A stretch of DNA of 64,000 nt from Acidimicrobiaceae bacterium (lineage in GTDB: Bacteria; Actinomycetota; Acidimicrobiia; Acidimicrobiales; Ilumatobacteraceae). The position numbers and the translations under genes were made by a program. Under the pieces are notes generated by a model. That model did not search any database. It was not told the origin of the DNA and was given only the letters and a program-made list of their open reading frames with translations. The stretch spans positions 124,001 through 188,000 of the forward strand of contig JACJWF010000006.1 in assembly GCA_020637295.1 (NCBI GenBank), in the 5' to 3' direction. Of this stretch, positions 8,837-19,400 are shown one piece after another (positions within the stretch are counted from its first letter, which is position 1; every line of letters starts with the position of its first letter).

Positions 8837-9397
8837 TCAGGGCACCAGGTTGAAGGCACAGAGGGCTGGGCCGCGCTCGCGGAACAGCACCTTGGTCACC
8901 GACGCCTGATCCACATGGCTGCGCCACGCCATGCGCGGGTCGCCGCCGAGGGCCCAGGCCATCGCCACCTTCACCGGTGTGGCGTGGGTGACCACCACCA
9001 CCTCGCTGCGACGGGCCGCGACCGCCAGTTCCTCGCAGGCCGCCCACACCCGCGAGGTGACCTGCCGCAGGGTCTCGCCGCCCTCGGGGGCGAAGTCCTC
9101 GTCGGTGATCCAGCCCGTCCACACCTCGGACGGGATCTCGGAGATGACGGCGCCGTCGTAGCAGCCGTAGTCCATCTCCACCCAGCGCTCGTCGATCTCC
9201 GGCTCCAGACCGAACACGGCGGCCGTCTGCCGGGCCCGCAGCGCCGGCGAGCACACCAGGCGGTCGACCCGCGGCACCAGGCGCGGCAGGCCGGCCACCT
9301 GGGCGAAGCCGACCTCGTCCAGCGGCGGGTCCAGCCGGCCCTGCAAGCGGGCCGCGGCGTTGGTGGCGGTTCGGCCGTGGCGGACGATGTGGAGCAC
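8837..9397 (-). CDS. Histidine phosphatase (phosphoglycerate-mutase-like)
   Basis: A 186-residue protein starting at GTG 9397. The phosphohistidine motif LHIVRHGRTATNAA is at the extreme N-terminus, the second region is SPALRARQTAAVFG, the acid residue region is EMDYGCYDG, and the distal His is in VVVVTHATPVKVAMA. These are all catalytic elements of the His-phosphatase superfamily. The substrate is not evident. Members of this size include CobC-like and phosphoglycerate-mutase-like phosphatases. It follows a membrane-protein gene on the same strand by 13 bp. Confidence 0.87.
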   Translation of the reverse strand: MLHIVRHGRTATNAAARLQGRLDPPLDEVGFAQVAGLPRLVPRVDRLVCSPALRARQTAAVFGLEPEIDERWVEMDYGCYDGAVISEIPSEVWTGWITDEDFAPEGGETLRQVTSRVWAACEELAVAARRSEVVVVTHATPVKVAMAWALGGDPRMAWRSHVDQASVTKVLFRERGPALCAFNLVP

Positions 9398-9410
9398 GAC
9401 GACCAGTGAA

Positions 9411-9899
9411 TCACACGACCGGCGGCCGCGTGTCGCCCAACAGGCCGTGGCGCACGAACCGGCGGCGGCGCTCGGCGTCCGACAGCCCGAAGCGGCCCCA
9501 CGAGTACCACAGCATCACGGCGCCGGCGATCTCCATCGGCACGTTCAACCACCCGCGATCCAGCGACATGACCCGCACGTCGCCCCACGACCCGCTGAAC
9601 GGCCACCAGAACACCCTGGTGCTGGCGAACGCACCGTCCCACACCAGGTGCAGCAGCATTCCGATCGGCAGGCCCAGCAGCAGGCGGCGGATCGGCTTGC
9701 GGCCAGCGGTGGCCAGCATCACCAGCGCCAGCGCGCCGACGGCCACCGTCAGGCTGTGCGCCCACCGCGCCTGCCCGAACGGCACGTCGATGAGATCCGG
9801 GAGGACGGAACCCACCAGCAGCAGCCGGTAGTCGAAGCGCGGGTCGGTGAACACGAAGAAGACCGTGAGCAGCGACGTGCCGAGGAACCAGAGGAACAT
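9411..9899 (-). CDS. Small membrane protein, possibly metal-dependent hydrolase-like
   Basis: A 162-residue protein with three to four hydrophobic segments (FLGTSLLTVFFVF, LTVAVGALALVMLA, IAGAVMLWYSWG). Polar residues DLIDVPFG, WAHSLTV and LHLVWDGAF give an Asp-His-His/Asp pattern loosely like the YdjM/LexA-regulated membrane hydrolase family. This is a weak resemblance, not a firm assignment. It lies between the zinc-ribbon gene and the histidine phosphatase and is probably co-transcribed with both. Confidence 0.7.
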   Translation of the reverse strand: MFLWFLGTSLLTVFFVFTDPRFDYRLLLVGSVLPDLIDVPFGQARWAHSLTVAVGALALVMLATAGRKPIRRLLLGLPIGMLLHLVWDGAFASTRVFWWPFSGSWGDVRVMSLDRGWLNVPMEIAGAVMLWYSWGRFGLSDAERRRRFVRHGLLGDTRPPVV

Positions 9900-9915
9900 G
9901 AACGCTCCGCGCCTG

Positions 9916-10620
9916 TCAGCGCACCAGGAACCTGGCGCACTGGGGGCACTCGGCCGGCTCGCCCGCAGGCGTGGCCTTCACCACGTCCATCTCCGCCGGC
10001 GACAGGTCCAGGTGGCAGCCGCTGCAGCGGTGCCCGTCCAGCCGGGCCACCCCGACCCCACCATGCTGATGGCGGGCATGCTCGTAGGCCCGCACATCGG
10101 CCTCGGTGAGCGCGGCCAGTGCCTCCACCTTGCGGGCCTCCAGCGCTGCCGCTTCGGCGTCCAGCCCGGCGCCGGCGGCGGCCAGGGCCGCCTCGGCCTC
10201 CGCCAGTGCGGTTGCCACTGCAGGCTCGGCCTCGGCCAGCGCCACCAGTGCTTCCTCCGCCACGGTCTGGTCGTCCATCGCCGTGAGCTCCTGCTCGTCC
10301 AACTCGCTGCGCTGGGTGTTGATGGTGGCGATCTGGTTCATCAGGGCTTCGGCTTCACGCGGCGCGATCACCGTCTTCAGTTGGGCGTCCAGCCGGTCGC
10401 GCTTGGCGGTGAGTTCGTGCGCCGCCTGCTCGGCGGCTTCGATGGCGGCCCGGGCCGCGTCCACTCGCGCCTGCACGGCAGCCTGCTGGCGACGCAGGTC
10501 GGCCAGCGCTGCGGCCGCGGCCGCATGGGTGGCGACCTCGGCCAGGCGGGGCCGGCGATGACCGATGGCGTCCAGCGCCGTGTCGATCTCCTGCAGTGCC
10601 AACATCGCCGCGCCGTTCAT
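9916..10620 (-). CDS. Coiled-coil protein with C-terminal C4 zinc ribbon (DUF164-like)
   Basis: A 234-residue protein. Residues from about 15 to 165 are Ala/Glu/Arg-rich heptads, predicting a long antiparallel coiled coil. The C-terminus holds a zinc ribbon: HRCSGCHLDLSPAEMD followed by ECPQCARFLVR. This matches the PF02591-type family found near Nif3/RNase H genes in Actinobacteria, whose job is probably nucleic-acid or protein binding but is not established. The first downstream gene starts 17 bp after its stop. Confidence 0.85.
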   Translation of the reverse strand: MNGAAMLALQEIDTALDAIGHRRPRLAEVATHAAAAAALADLRRQQAAVQARVDAARAAIEAAEQAAHELTAKRDRLDAQLKTVIAPREAEALMNQIATINTQRSELDEQELTAMDDQTVAEEALVALAEAEPAVATALAEAEAALAAAGAGLDAEAAALEARKVEALAALTEADVRAYEHARHQHGGVGVARLDGHRCSGCHLDLSPAEMDVVKATPAGEPAECPQCARFLVR

Positions 10621-10653
10621 CAGCCCGAGGGTACCCGCGCCGGCACGGCGACC

Positions 10654-12960
10654 TCACCTCGACGGCTGGACGACCACGTTCTCCGGCGGCTTGTCGCAGA
10701 GGTAGATGAACGTGGAGCTGTTGATGGCCACCGATGGCACGGGTGCCCGCGGGTCCAGCACGTCCGCCGGCACCGTCGTGCCGCTGTCCACCTGGATGAC
10801 GACCGCCCTCGGGGCGGTGGTGGTGGGCGGCTCGGGGTCGCCGGGGTTAGTGGAGGGGGGCAGCGTCGTGGCGGTCGTGGTGGTGGTGGCCCCCGGCAGG
10901 GTGCCGCTGACCAGCTTGGCCACGCACTCCTCGCCCGGCACATAGATGCGCGCGGCCCGCCGGGTGGGCGCCGCGGGCGAAGGCCAGTCCATCACCGGCA
11001 GCCCCTCGTGCGCAGCCTCCATGTACGCACCCCAGATGCGCGCCGGGTAGTCCGCGCCCTGCACCTTGCCGTTGCGGCCCATCTCGGCGGCGAACTCGGG
11101 GATGCGGTTCATCGGCGTGTACCCGTTGGGATCGCCGACCCACACCGCCGTCGCCAACTGCGGGGTGCCACCGATGAACCAGGCGTTGGTGTTCTCGAAC
11201 TGGGTGCCGGTCTTGCCCGCCGCGGGGCGGGAGAACGGGGTGCACGGACGCGCTGCGGGCGCCGAGCAGCGCAGGTTGCGGGCTCCGGTGCCGCTGGTGA
11301 TCACGCCCTTCAGGGTGTCCACCGTCTTCAGCGCTGCGTCGGTGTCCAGCACCTGGTAGCCGGCCAGCGACTGGGTGTACAGGCGGCTGCCATCGGCCCG
11401 GTCGATGAACTCCACGTAGTACGGGTCGTGGTGGATGCCCTGGTTGAGGATCGTCTGCATCCCACTGGCCATGTCGATGGGCGCCATCGGGTTGTTGCCG
11501 GTGGCGGTGACGCCGAGTGGCAGGAAGGGCTCCCGGTCCGCTTCCGGCTGGCCCTGGTAGAAGTACACGGAGTGGGCCAGGCGGTAGGTGGAGTCCACCA
11601 CCCGGTGCAGGCCGATGGCGTAGCTGATGCGCACGAAGCCGCAGTCGCTGCTGGACCACACGGTGCGTCCCTTGATCGGGCCGATGCCGGTGTTGCCGCC
11701 CCGGATGACCTTGGATGTCTCCCGGCCGTCCACGAAGTCCGGCACCTCACACGGGTCGGTGCCGTTGACGATGTCGTTCTCCTGCGCCCCGGCCTCGTAC
11801 AGCTCGGCCAGCAGGAAGGCCTTGATGCTGGAGCCCGTCTGGCGGGGCACCAGCGCCATGTTGACCTCGCCCCCCGGCACGTCCGATCGCAGGCCGCGCC
11901 CGCCCACCATCGCCCGGATGGCGCCGGTGGTGGTGTCCAGCGACACGATGGCGGCATCGAAGCCGGCGGTGGTGTACGGCAGGATGTCGCGAGCCCGCTC
12001 GGCGTCGGCCTGCATCTGTGGGTCCAGCGTGGTGTGGATGCGCAACCCGCCGCGGTACAGCAAGTTGGCGCGCTCCTGCTCCGTGGCACCGAGGATCGTG
12101 GACTTGGTGAGCAGGTAGTCGCGCAGTGCCACCGTGAAGTAGGTGGGCTTGGCGTCCAGGGACGGCAGCGACCGCACCCGGAACGGGATCTCCCAGTTGG
12201 CCGCCAGGTACGCCCCGTCGGTGGGGGTGAGCATGTTCTGGTCCACCAACCGCTCGACCACCTGGGCGAAACGGCGGCGCGACGGCTCGGGGTTCTGGAT
12301 GGGGTCGTACCCGGAGGGCGAGCGCACCAGACCGGCCAGGAAGGCCCCTTCGATGGTGGTGAGGTCCTCGACGCTCTTGCCGAAGTACACCTCCGCGGCA
12401 GCCTGCAGGCCGTAGGCGTTGTTCCCGAAGTAGACCGTATTGAGGTAGCGCTCGAGGATGTCGTCCTTCGTCATCTCCTTCTCGAGCATGGTCGCGAAGT
12501 GCGCCTGCTTCAGCTTGTAGGAGCCGTCGCGGGGCAGGCCGGCGAGGAACTCGTTCTTCACCACCTGCTGGGTGATGGTGCTGGCCCCCTGTGTCGGGGC
12601 GTCGGTGGAGAAGTTGGACAGCAGGGCGCGGGCGAAGCCGCGCAGGTTGACCCCGTGGTGGCGGTAGAACTCGGTGTCCTCCACCGCCAGTAGTGCGTCG
12701 ATGACGCCCTGGGGCACCTGTGACAGCTTGATCGGCTGGCTGTTCTCCCGCTCGAACACGGCGATCACACCACCGTCGGCGTCGTACACCAGCGTTCGCT
12801 GGGACAACGGCTGGAACGACGGCAACTCCACGGGCACTTCCTCGTGGGCGTTGGCGATCAGCCACAGGCGGGGGCCCACACCGATGGCGACACCGGTGAG
12901 CAGCAGTGCGCCGGCCAGGATGATGGCGACGAACCGGAAGGGCCAGGCGAGACGGTTCAC
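10654..12960 (-). CDS. Class A penicillin-binding protein (glycosyltransferase/transpeptidase)
   Basis: A 768-residue bifunctional peptidoglycan synthase from GTG 12960. A single N-terminal membrane anchor (FVAIILAGALLLTGVAIGVG) precedes the GT51 domain, with the catalytic Glu in AVEDTEFYRHHGVNL and GASTITQQVVKNEFL. The transpeptidase domain has the serine motif TGSSIKAFLL and KTGTQFENTNAWF. The middle motif reads SSDCGFVRIS, where SxN is expected, so its third residue is Asp. The tail after residue 700 is Pro/Thr-rich and likely extends into the wall. The divergent neighbour begins 63 bp away. Confidence 0.93.
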   Translation of the reverse strand: MNRLAWPFRFVAIILAGALLLTGVAIGVGPRLWLIANAHEEVPVELPSFQPLSQRTLVYDADGGVIAVFERENSQPIKLSQVPQGVIDALLAVEDTEFYRHHGVNLRGFARALLSNFSTDAPTQGASTITQQVVKNEFLAGLPRDGSYKLKQAHFATMLEKEMTKDDILERYLNTVYFGNNAYGLQAAAEVYFGKSVEDLTTIEGAFLAGLVRSPSGYDPIQNPEPSRRRFAQVVERLVDQNMLTPTDGAYLAANWEIPFRVRSLPSLDAKPTYFTVALRDYLLTKSTILGATEQERANLLYRGGLRIHTTLDPQMQADAERARDILPYTTAGFDAAIVSLDTTTGAIRAMVGGRGLRSDVPGGEVNMALVPRQTGSSIKAFLLAELYEAGAQENDIVNGTDPCEVPDFVDGRETSKVIRGGNTGIGPIKGRTVWSSSDCGFVRISYAIGLHRVVDSTYRLAHSVYFYQGQPEADREPFLPLGVTATGNNPMAPIDMASGMQTILNQGIHHDPYYVEFIDRADGSRLYTQSLAGYQVLDTDAALKTVDTLKGVITSGTGARNLRCSAPAARPCTPFSRPAAGKTGTQFENTNAWFIGGTPQLATAVWVGDPNGYTPMNRIPEFAAEMGRNGKVQGADYPARIWGAYMEAAHEGLPVMDWPSPAAPTRRAARIYVPGEECVAKLVSGTLPGATTTTTATTLPPSTNPGDPEPPTTTAPRAVVIQVDSGTTVPADVLDPRAPVPSVAINSSTFIYLCDKPPENVVVQPSR

Positions 12961-13023
12961 GGCAACCCGACGCTAGTGGTCGGGGCACCCTCGGCGGCGT
13001 CACCCCCGCTACGGTGACCGGCC

Positions 13024-13968
13024 ATGAGCAGCACCCACGCCTTCCGTTTCGGCATCCAGGTGAGCAAGGCCGACGGCGGCACCGGCTGGGCGGAACTGGC
13101 CCGCCGCGCCGAGGGCAACGGCTTCAGCGTCCTCACCATGCCCGACCACTTCGACGACCAGTTGGCGCCGGTGCCGGCGCTGATGGCCGCGGCGGCCGCC
13201 ACCACCACCCTGCGGGTCGGCGCCCTGGTGTTCGACAACGACTACAAGCATCCGGTGGTGCTGGCCAAGGAACTGGCCACGATCGACGTGCTGTCCGGCG
13301 GGCGGCTGGAGATCGGGCTGGGGGCCGGTTGGATGATCAGCGACTACGAGCGTTCCGGCATGCCCTACGACGCCGCCGGCGTGCGCATCGATCGCTTCGT
13401 GGAAGGGGTGCAGATCATCCGCGGCCTGCTGGGCCCGGAGCCGTTCTCCTTCACGGGGCAGCACTACACGGTCACCGAGATGAACGGCCTGCCCAAGCCG
13501 GTACAGGCCCGGCCGCCGCTGCTGATCGGTGGTGGCGGCAAGCGGGTGCTGGGGATCGCCGCCCGCGAGGCGGACATCGTGGGCATCAACCCCAGCATGC
13601 ACGCCGGGCGGATCGGCCCGGAGGCCATCGGCGGGATGAGCCCGGACAGCGTGGAGGAGAAGATCTCCATCGCCCGCGCCGCCGCCGGCGCACGGGTGCA
13701 CGAGATCGAGTGGAACGTCCGCTCGTTCCTCGTCAACGTCACGGCCGACGCTGCGGCCGGCAGGACAGCACGGCAGCAGATGGCCGCCGCGATGGGCGTG
13801 GACGAGGCCTGGCTGGAGGCCTCCCCGTTCGCCCTCATCGGCCCGCCGGAGGAGCTGGCCGAGCGCCTGCGGGAGCGTCGCGAGCGGTGGGGCTTCTCCT
13901 ACGTCATCGTCGGCGGAGCGGACGTGGACTCGTTCGCTCCGGTGGTCGCCGAACTGGCCGGCACATGA
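13024..13968 (+). CDS. F420-dependent luciferase-like (LLM) oxidoreductase
   Basis: A 314-residue TIM-barrel protein of the bacterial luciferase superfamily. FRFGIQVSKADGG, the TMPDHFDDQLAPVPALMAA segment, GLGAGWMISDYERSG and LLIGGGGKRVLGIAAREAD match the actinobacterial F420-dependent subfamily close to TIGR03621. The reaction is a hydride transfer from reduced F420 or a flavin; the substrate is unknown. Its stop overlaps the start of the Gfo/Idh/MocA gene (ATGA), pointing to a shared redox pathway. Confidence 0.87.
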   Translation: MSSTHAFRFGIQVSKADGGTGWAELARRAEGNGFSVLTMPDHFDDQLAPVPALMAAAAATTTLRVGALVFDNDYKHPVVLAKELATIDVLSGGRLEIGLGAGWMISDYERSGMPYDAAGVRIDRFVEGVQIIRGLLGPEPFSFTGQHYTVTEMNGLPKPVQARPPLLIGGGGKRVLGIAAREADIVGINPSMHAGRIGPEAIGGMSPDSVEEKISIARAAAGARVHEIEWNVRSFLVNVTADAAAGRTARQQMAAAMGVDEAWLEASPFALIGPPEELAERLRERRERWGFSYVIVGGADVDSFAPVVAELAGT

Positions 13969-15008
13969 CCGCCGACCGCCCGGCCCCGCCCGTCGCGTTG
14001 TGCGGGGCTGGGATGATCGCCGGCGCCCACGCCGCGGCGGCCCGGCTGGCCGGCCTGCCCGTCGTGGCCGTGGCGTCGCGCACTGCGGAGCGGGCGGTGG
14101 CGATGGCCGAAGGGCTCGGGGCCACGGCGGTGGAGTACGCCGACCTGCCGGCGGGGGCCGAGATCGTGGTGGTGGCCACTCCCCCGGGGCAGCACGCCGG
14201 AGACGCCCTGCGGCTGCTGGATGCGGGCGCTGCGGTGGTGCTGGAGAAGCCGCTGTGCCGCACGTTGGACGAGGCCGACCGCTTGGTGGCTGCCTCGGAC
14301 GCGCACGGCGGCCGGCTGCTGTACGCCGAGAATCTTGCCTACGCCCCGCTGGTCCAGCGACTGATCGGGCTGACCCCGAAGGTCGGCGCGCTCACCCATG
14401 TGGAGGTGCGCAGCCTTCAGGGGCTGCCGGGCTGGGGGGCCTTCACCACGGACGAATGGGGCGGCGGCGCGCTGTTCGACCTGGGGGTGCATCCGCTGGC
14501 GGTGGCGATGCTGGTGTGCGGTGCCGCCGGGCTCGGCCGCCCGACCGAGGTGACGGCCGTCCTGCGCGGCGGGGCCGGCCATGGCAGCGACGAGCACGCC
14601 GAGGTCACGCTCCACTATCCCGGCGGCCACCGTGCCACCGTGGTGGCCAGCTGGCAGGCCGGCCCCGAGCCCACCTGGGACATCCAGGTGGCCGGGCAGG
14701 ACGGTGTGCTGCGGGCCGAGCTGCTGCCCGTGCAGCGCCTGGAGTACAACGGCGACGAGGTGGCGCTGCCGACGTCCAACTGCCCGGTGCCGGTGCTGGA
14801 GGACCTCGGCTACCTCCCCCAACTCACCGCCTTCGTCGACGACATCGCGGCCGGCCGCGCGCCGGTGATGGATGCCCGTTTCGGCCGCGACGTCCTGCAG
14901 GTGGTGATGGCCGCCTACACCTCGGCGGGGCGAGGTGGCGCCCAGGAGTCGCTGCCGTTCGCCGGCTCGCGACACCACACCCCGCTGGAGCTGTGGCGGG
15001 ACGGCTGA
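13965..15008 (+). CDS. Gfo/Idh/MocA-family NAD(P)-dependent oxidoreductase
   Basis: A 347-residue protein. The Rossmann segment is VALCGAGMIAGAHAAAARLAG with a VVVATPPGQH nucleotide-binding strand. The family motif EKPLCRTLDEAD contains the conserved EKP, and the C-terminal half has GGALFDLGVHPLAVAML, the DxGxH motif of the catalytic domain. Substrates in this family are usually sugars, inositols or related cyclic compounds; none can be assigned here. It is coupled to the upstream F420-type enzyme and followed by a hairpin at 15021-15040. Confidence 0.87.
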   Translation: MTADRPAPPVALCGAGMIAGAHAAAARLAGLPVVAVASRTAERAVAMAEGLGATAVEYADLPAGAEIVVVATPPGQHAGDALRLLDAGAAVVLEKPLCRTLDEADRLVAASDAHGGRLLYAENLAYAPLVQRLIGLTPKVGALTHVEVRSLQGLPGWGAFTTDEWGGGALFDLGVHPLAVAMLVCGAAGLGRPTEVTAVLRGGAGHGSDEHAEVTLHYPGGHRATVVASWQAGPEPTWDIQVAGQDGVLRAELLPVQRLEYNGDEVALPTSNCPVPVLEDLGYLPQLTAFVDDIAAGRAPVMDARFGRDVLQVVMAAYTSAGRGGAQESLPFAGSRHHTPLELWRDG

Positions 15009-15020
15009 CGAACCGTCGCC

Positions 15021-15040
15021 CGGCCCGTCACGACGGGCCG
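15021..15040 (+). terminator. Terminator hairpin after oxidoreductase pair
   Basis: CGGCCCGTC (15021-15029) is mirrored by GACGGGCCG (15032-15040). With a tetraloop the stem is 8 bp, followed by TTGGCC. It starts 12 bp past the Gfo/Idh/MocA stop. Confidence 0.5.
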
Positions 15041-15083
15041 TTGGCCACTGGCGGTCGGTGGTCCGATGGGGCACGGTGAGGCC

Positions 15084-16376
15084 ATGATCCGTTCGATGAG
15101 CGACGCCGTCGCGGCCATCCGCCCCGACGACACCCTTGCCGTGCCCCTCGGCCCCGGTGTGCCGAGTGGCTTCCTCCACGCCCTCGGGGAGCGGGACGAC
15201 TTCGAGCACCTCGAGGTGTTCGGAGCACTGCTGCCGGACCTGTACCAGTTGTTCATGCGCAGTGGGGTGCACTACCGCAGCGGGTTCTTCGGCCCGGCAG
15301 AGCGGTTCCTGCGCGACGCCGGTGCGTCGATCGACTTCGTGCCGGCGGACTTCCGCCGCTTCGAGCCGATCCTCCACCACCTCCAGCCGCGGGTGATGGC
15401 CACGTCCGCCGCCCCGCCGGTGGACGGCTGGGTCAGCCTCAGCGTGCACGCCGGCGCCAGCGTCGACGAGTTGCACCGCGCCGGAGCGGACCCGGACCGC
15501 CTGGTGATCGTCGAGGTCAGCCCGCACTACCCGCACACGTACGGGCTGCCCCCGGACTTCGAGCACCGCCTGCACGTGGACGAGATCGACTTCCTGGTGG
15601 AAACGGACCGCCAGCCCCTGAACCTGCCCGACGCGCCACCCTCCGACGCGGAGGTCGCGATCGCCGAGCACGCCACCCGGTTCATCCACAGCGGCTGCAC
15701 CCTGCAGACGGGCATCGGTGGCATCCCCAGCCAGATCGCCAAGCTGCTGGCCGAGGGTCCGCTGGACGACTTCGGGGTGCACAGCGAGATGTTCACCACC
15801 GGCCTCATGCACCTCCACCAGTCCGGCAAGGTCACCAACATGAAGGGCAGCCGGTTCGACGGGTTCACCGTCACCACGTTCGCTGCCGGCACGCCCGACC
15901 TCTACGAGTGGCTGGACCACAACGAGGCGGTCCGCTTCCTGCCGGTGCGCGTGGTGAACTCGCCGGAGCTGATCGCCCAGAACCGCCACATGGTCACCAT
16001 CAACGGCGCGCTGGCGGTGGATCTCGCGGGTCAGGTGGTGGCCGACACCATCGTCGGCGCCCAGTTCAGCGGCATCGGCGGGCACGAGGACTTCGTCAGC
16101 GGGCCGGGCCTGTCGGCCGACGGGCGCAGCCTCGTCTGCCTGCCGTCGTCCTCGCTGGTCAACGGCGACCTCGTGTCGCGCATCCTCCCCAAGCTGCCGG
16201 CCGGCTCCGTCATCAGCACGCCCCGCCACCAGGTGGACGTGGTCATCACGGAGTTCGGCGCGGCCGAGTTGGCCGGCAAGACCATCCGCGAGCGGGCGCT
16301 GGCGCTGGCGGCCGTCGGCCACCCGGACGTGCGTGACGAGTTGCTGGCGGTGGCCGCCACCTGGCCGCAGGACTGA
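15084..16376 (+). CDS. Acetyl-CoA hydrolase/transferase family (4-hydroxybutyrate CoA-transferase-like)
   Basis: A 430-residue CoA-transferase. The C-terminal half carries LQTGIGGIPSQIAKLLAEG and then GVHSEMFTTGLMHL, where the Glu is the expected thioester-forming residue, and later VSGPGLSADGRSLVCLPS. The N-terminal half is the matching PF02550-like lobe. Likely reaction: CoA transfer between short-chain acyl-CoA and a carboxylate, or acetyl-CoA hydrolysis. ATG 15084 has GGTGAGG a few bases upstream. ATG 15066 would add six residues and is an alternative. It stands alone between a hairpin and the large surface-protein gene. Confidence 0.85.
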   Translation: MIRSMSDAVAAIRPDDTLAVPLGPGVPSGFLHALGERDDFEHLEVFGALLPDLYQLFMRSGVHYRSGFFGPAERFLRDAGASIDFVPADFRRFEPILHHLQPRVMATSAAPPVDGWVSLSVHAGASVDELHRAGADPDRLVIVEVSPHYPHTYGLPPDFEHRLHVDEIDFLVETDRQPLNLPDAPPSDAEVAIAEHATRFIHSGCTLQTGIGGIPSQIAKLLAEGPLDDFGVHSEMFTTGLMHLHQSGKVTNMKGSRFDGFTVTTFAAGTPDLYEWLDHNEAVRFLPVRVVNSPELIAQNRHMVTINGALAVDLAGQVVADTIVGAQFSGIGGHEDFVSGPGLSADGRSLVCLPSSSLVNGDLVSRILPKLPAGSVISTPRHQVDVVITEFGAAELAGKTIRERALALAAVGHPDVRDELLAVAATWPQD

Positions 16377-16447
16377 GCGCCGGCCGACCGGCCAGGCCCA
16401 CGTGATGTGTCGCGCGCGCTGCGCCGAATGTGCAACGATGACGCGTT

Positions 16448-19400
16448 ATGACGGGAATCATTCACATTGGCAGTGTTGTCGGCGCGCGCCGGCGCACGTT
16501 CGCCGCACTCGCAGCAGGGGCAGCCGTACTCGGCACCGTGCTGGTCACCAGCCTCCAACCCACGGCCGCCGCCGGCACACCGACGATGACGGCACCGGGA
16601 CGCATCTACCCCACGGTGGACACGGTGTATCCGTTCGCCGGGAGCGACGGCATCTCCGGTGATGCCGCCGTCCTGTCGGTGAGCGGCATGGACGACACCG
16701 GCTGCGACCCCAACTCTGGCAACGGCTACGACACCACATCGTGCCCACGCGTCCAGATGGACCTCAACGCCAGCACGGGTGGCCTGCTGTTCATGGCCAA
16801 CCTCACCGGGGTGAACCTGGACGCCGATCCGGAGTACGAGATCTTCACCCACAACGACGGTGCGGTCATCAACCAGATCACCGACCCGCTCGGCGGGCCG
16901 AGCCAGGTCATCCACCTGAACGGCACCCAGGCCCAGCTCAACAACGCCCTCCAAGACCTGGAGTTCCAGCCCGCAGCCGGGTACGAGGAGCGCCAGACCG
17001 ACGACGGCCTGCTGCCCCGCCTGACCTCGGTTGCCGTGCAGGGTGGCGTGTCCCCCGGCGCGTCGGACACGAAGTACACGTACATCAAGATCGAAGGGAC
17101 CAACGACGGCCCGACGCTCAGTGCCCCGGCCACCGCCGTCGACGCGGCCGCCGGTGCGTCGACCGACCTGAACGACGAGGTCAGTGTGGTGGACCCGGAG
17201 ATGTGCAACTTCACCATCTGCGGCAACCCGTACACCGACCCCGGTCTGGTGGAGGGTGACGACGAGATGCTGCTCGTCGCCTGGCTGGCCGAGAGCTCGT
17301 GCGGGGATTTCAACCTGCGCGGCGGGGTGTTCACCACCCTCGGCGGACCGGCCCTCGCCAACGTCCACACCTTGCTCACCGATGTCAGCGGCGCCGACCT
17401 GGAAGCGGATCAAGCCGCGGCCATCGAGGCGTCGATCTCCCCCACGGCCCTGGCCTTGGATCTCAGCGCTCAAGCGGGTGGCCCACTGTCCGACAACACG
17501 GTCTTCGCCGCGATCGGCGACCTGGACGAGGTGCGCTACGCCCTGTCCACGATCACGTTCAACGCCCCTGCCGACGATGCCGTCTGCAACCTCAACATCA
17601 CCGTCAGCGATCTGGGCAACAACGGCGCGCCGCTGAGCTACGTCGGGTCGCAGATCGGCGGCAGCGAGTCGCCCCAGCCGGGCTACGAGGTCCCCGATGC
17701 CAAGGGCGACACGACGTCGGTGACGTTCAACGTCAAGGATTCCCACCCCGGTGTCACCATCGATCAGGCCCTGCCCACCCTGCCGGGCGTGGCTGCCGGC
17801 CCCAACAGCCCGGGTGCGTTCACCGTGACGTTCGACGATGCGATCGAGCCGGGCTCGTTCGACACCGGCGACCTCTCGCTGAGCACCAGTTCGGCATCGG
17901 GCCCGGCCCTCGGCGTGCTGGTGCCCGTGACGCCCGGCCTCGTGTACACCGTGCCGGTCACGGCCACGGGTGATGGCACGCTGACCCTCGAGTTCACCGG
18001 CACCGTCTGCGCTGCCGGCCATGGCACGTCGTCCTGCGACTCCGGCTTCGACAACGATCCGCCCACCTACGACGACAACGAGATCGACTGGGACCAGACC
18101 GGCCCCGACGTCGCCATCGCCATCGCCCCCGGGCAAGGGAACCCGACCTCCACCTCGCCGATCCAGTTCGAGGTGACGATCGGGGAATCGCTCACCACCG
18201 CCCCGGTGCAACTCACCAGCGCCGACATCGACATCACGGGCACCGCGGGCGGCACGCTCGTGGCCAACGTCACCCAGCCGGACCCGCTGGACCTCACCAC
18301 CTTCCTCGTGTCGATCAGCGGCATGACCACCGGCGGCACGGTGTCCGCCGAGGTGAAGGCCAACGCGATCGTGGATCTTGCGCTCAACGGCAACGCCGCC
18401 AGCGGCACCGCCACCGTCACCTGGCAGGACGTGGACACGACGGATCCGACCGTCACCATCGACCTGCACTCAGGCCAGGCGGACCCGACCAACGCGTCGC
18501 CGATCGTGTTCGATGCCGTGTTCTCCGAGCAGGTCACTGGCTTCGTCGACTCGGACATCGTCCTCGGCGGCACCGCCGGCGCCACCACGGCCGTGGTGGC
18601 CGGCGGGCCGCAGAACTACACGATCACGGTCACCGGCATGTCCCAGACCGGCACGGTCACGGTGACGTTCGCCACCGGCGCCGCGGAGGACGGGGCCACG
18701 AACCCCAGCGAGGCACCGATCCTGGCCCAGAACTCGGTGGAGTACGACATCGATGCGCCGACGGTCACCATCGAGCAGGGCGGCTCGCAGGCCGACCCCA
18801 CCTCGGTGAGCCCGATCGTGTTCGACGTCGTCTTCAGCGAGCCGGTCACCGGCTTCACCAACGCTGACGTCACCCTCGGCGGCACCGCCGGCGCCACCAC
18901 CGCCGTGGTCGCCGGCGGACCCACCAGCTACACGGTGCAGGTCTCCGGCATGACCCAGACCGGCACCGTCACCGCCAGCCTCGCCGCCGGCATCGCCCAG
19001 GACGGCGCCACCAATGCCAACCTGGCGTCTTCGTCCGGCGATGCGACCGTGCAGTACAACCAGCCGCTGGTGGACAACACACCGCCGATGGTCACCATCG
19101 ACCAAGGCGGCTCGCAGGCCGACCCCACCTCGGTGAGCCCGATCGTGTTCGACGTCGTGTTCTCCGAGCCGGTCACCGGCTTCGCCACCGGCGACGTCAC
19201 CCTCGGCGGCACGGCCGGCGCCACCACCGCCGTGGTCAGCGGCGGGCCCACCACGTTCACGGTGCAGGTGTCCGGCATGACCCAGCCGGGCACGGTCACG
19301 GCGTCCCTCGCTGCTGGTGTCGCCCAGGACCTGGCGACGAATGCCAGCCTGGCCTCCACCAGCACCGACAACTCGGTGCAGTACAACCAGCCGGCCGGCG

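Noticed and set aside
9847..12693. 948-codon plus-strand open frame
   Set aside because: It covers the zinc-ribbon and PBP genes on the other strand. No domain or ribosome-binding site supports it.
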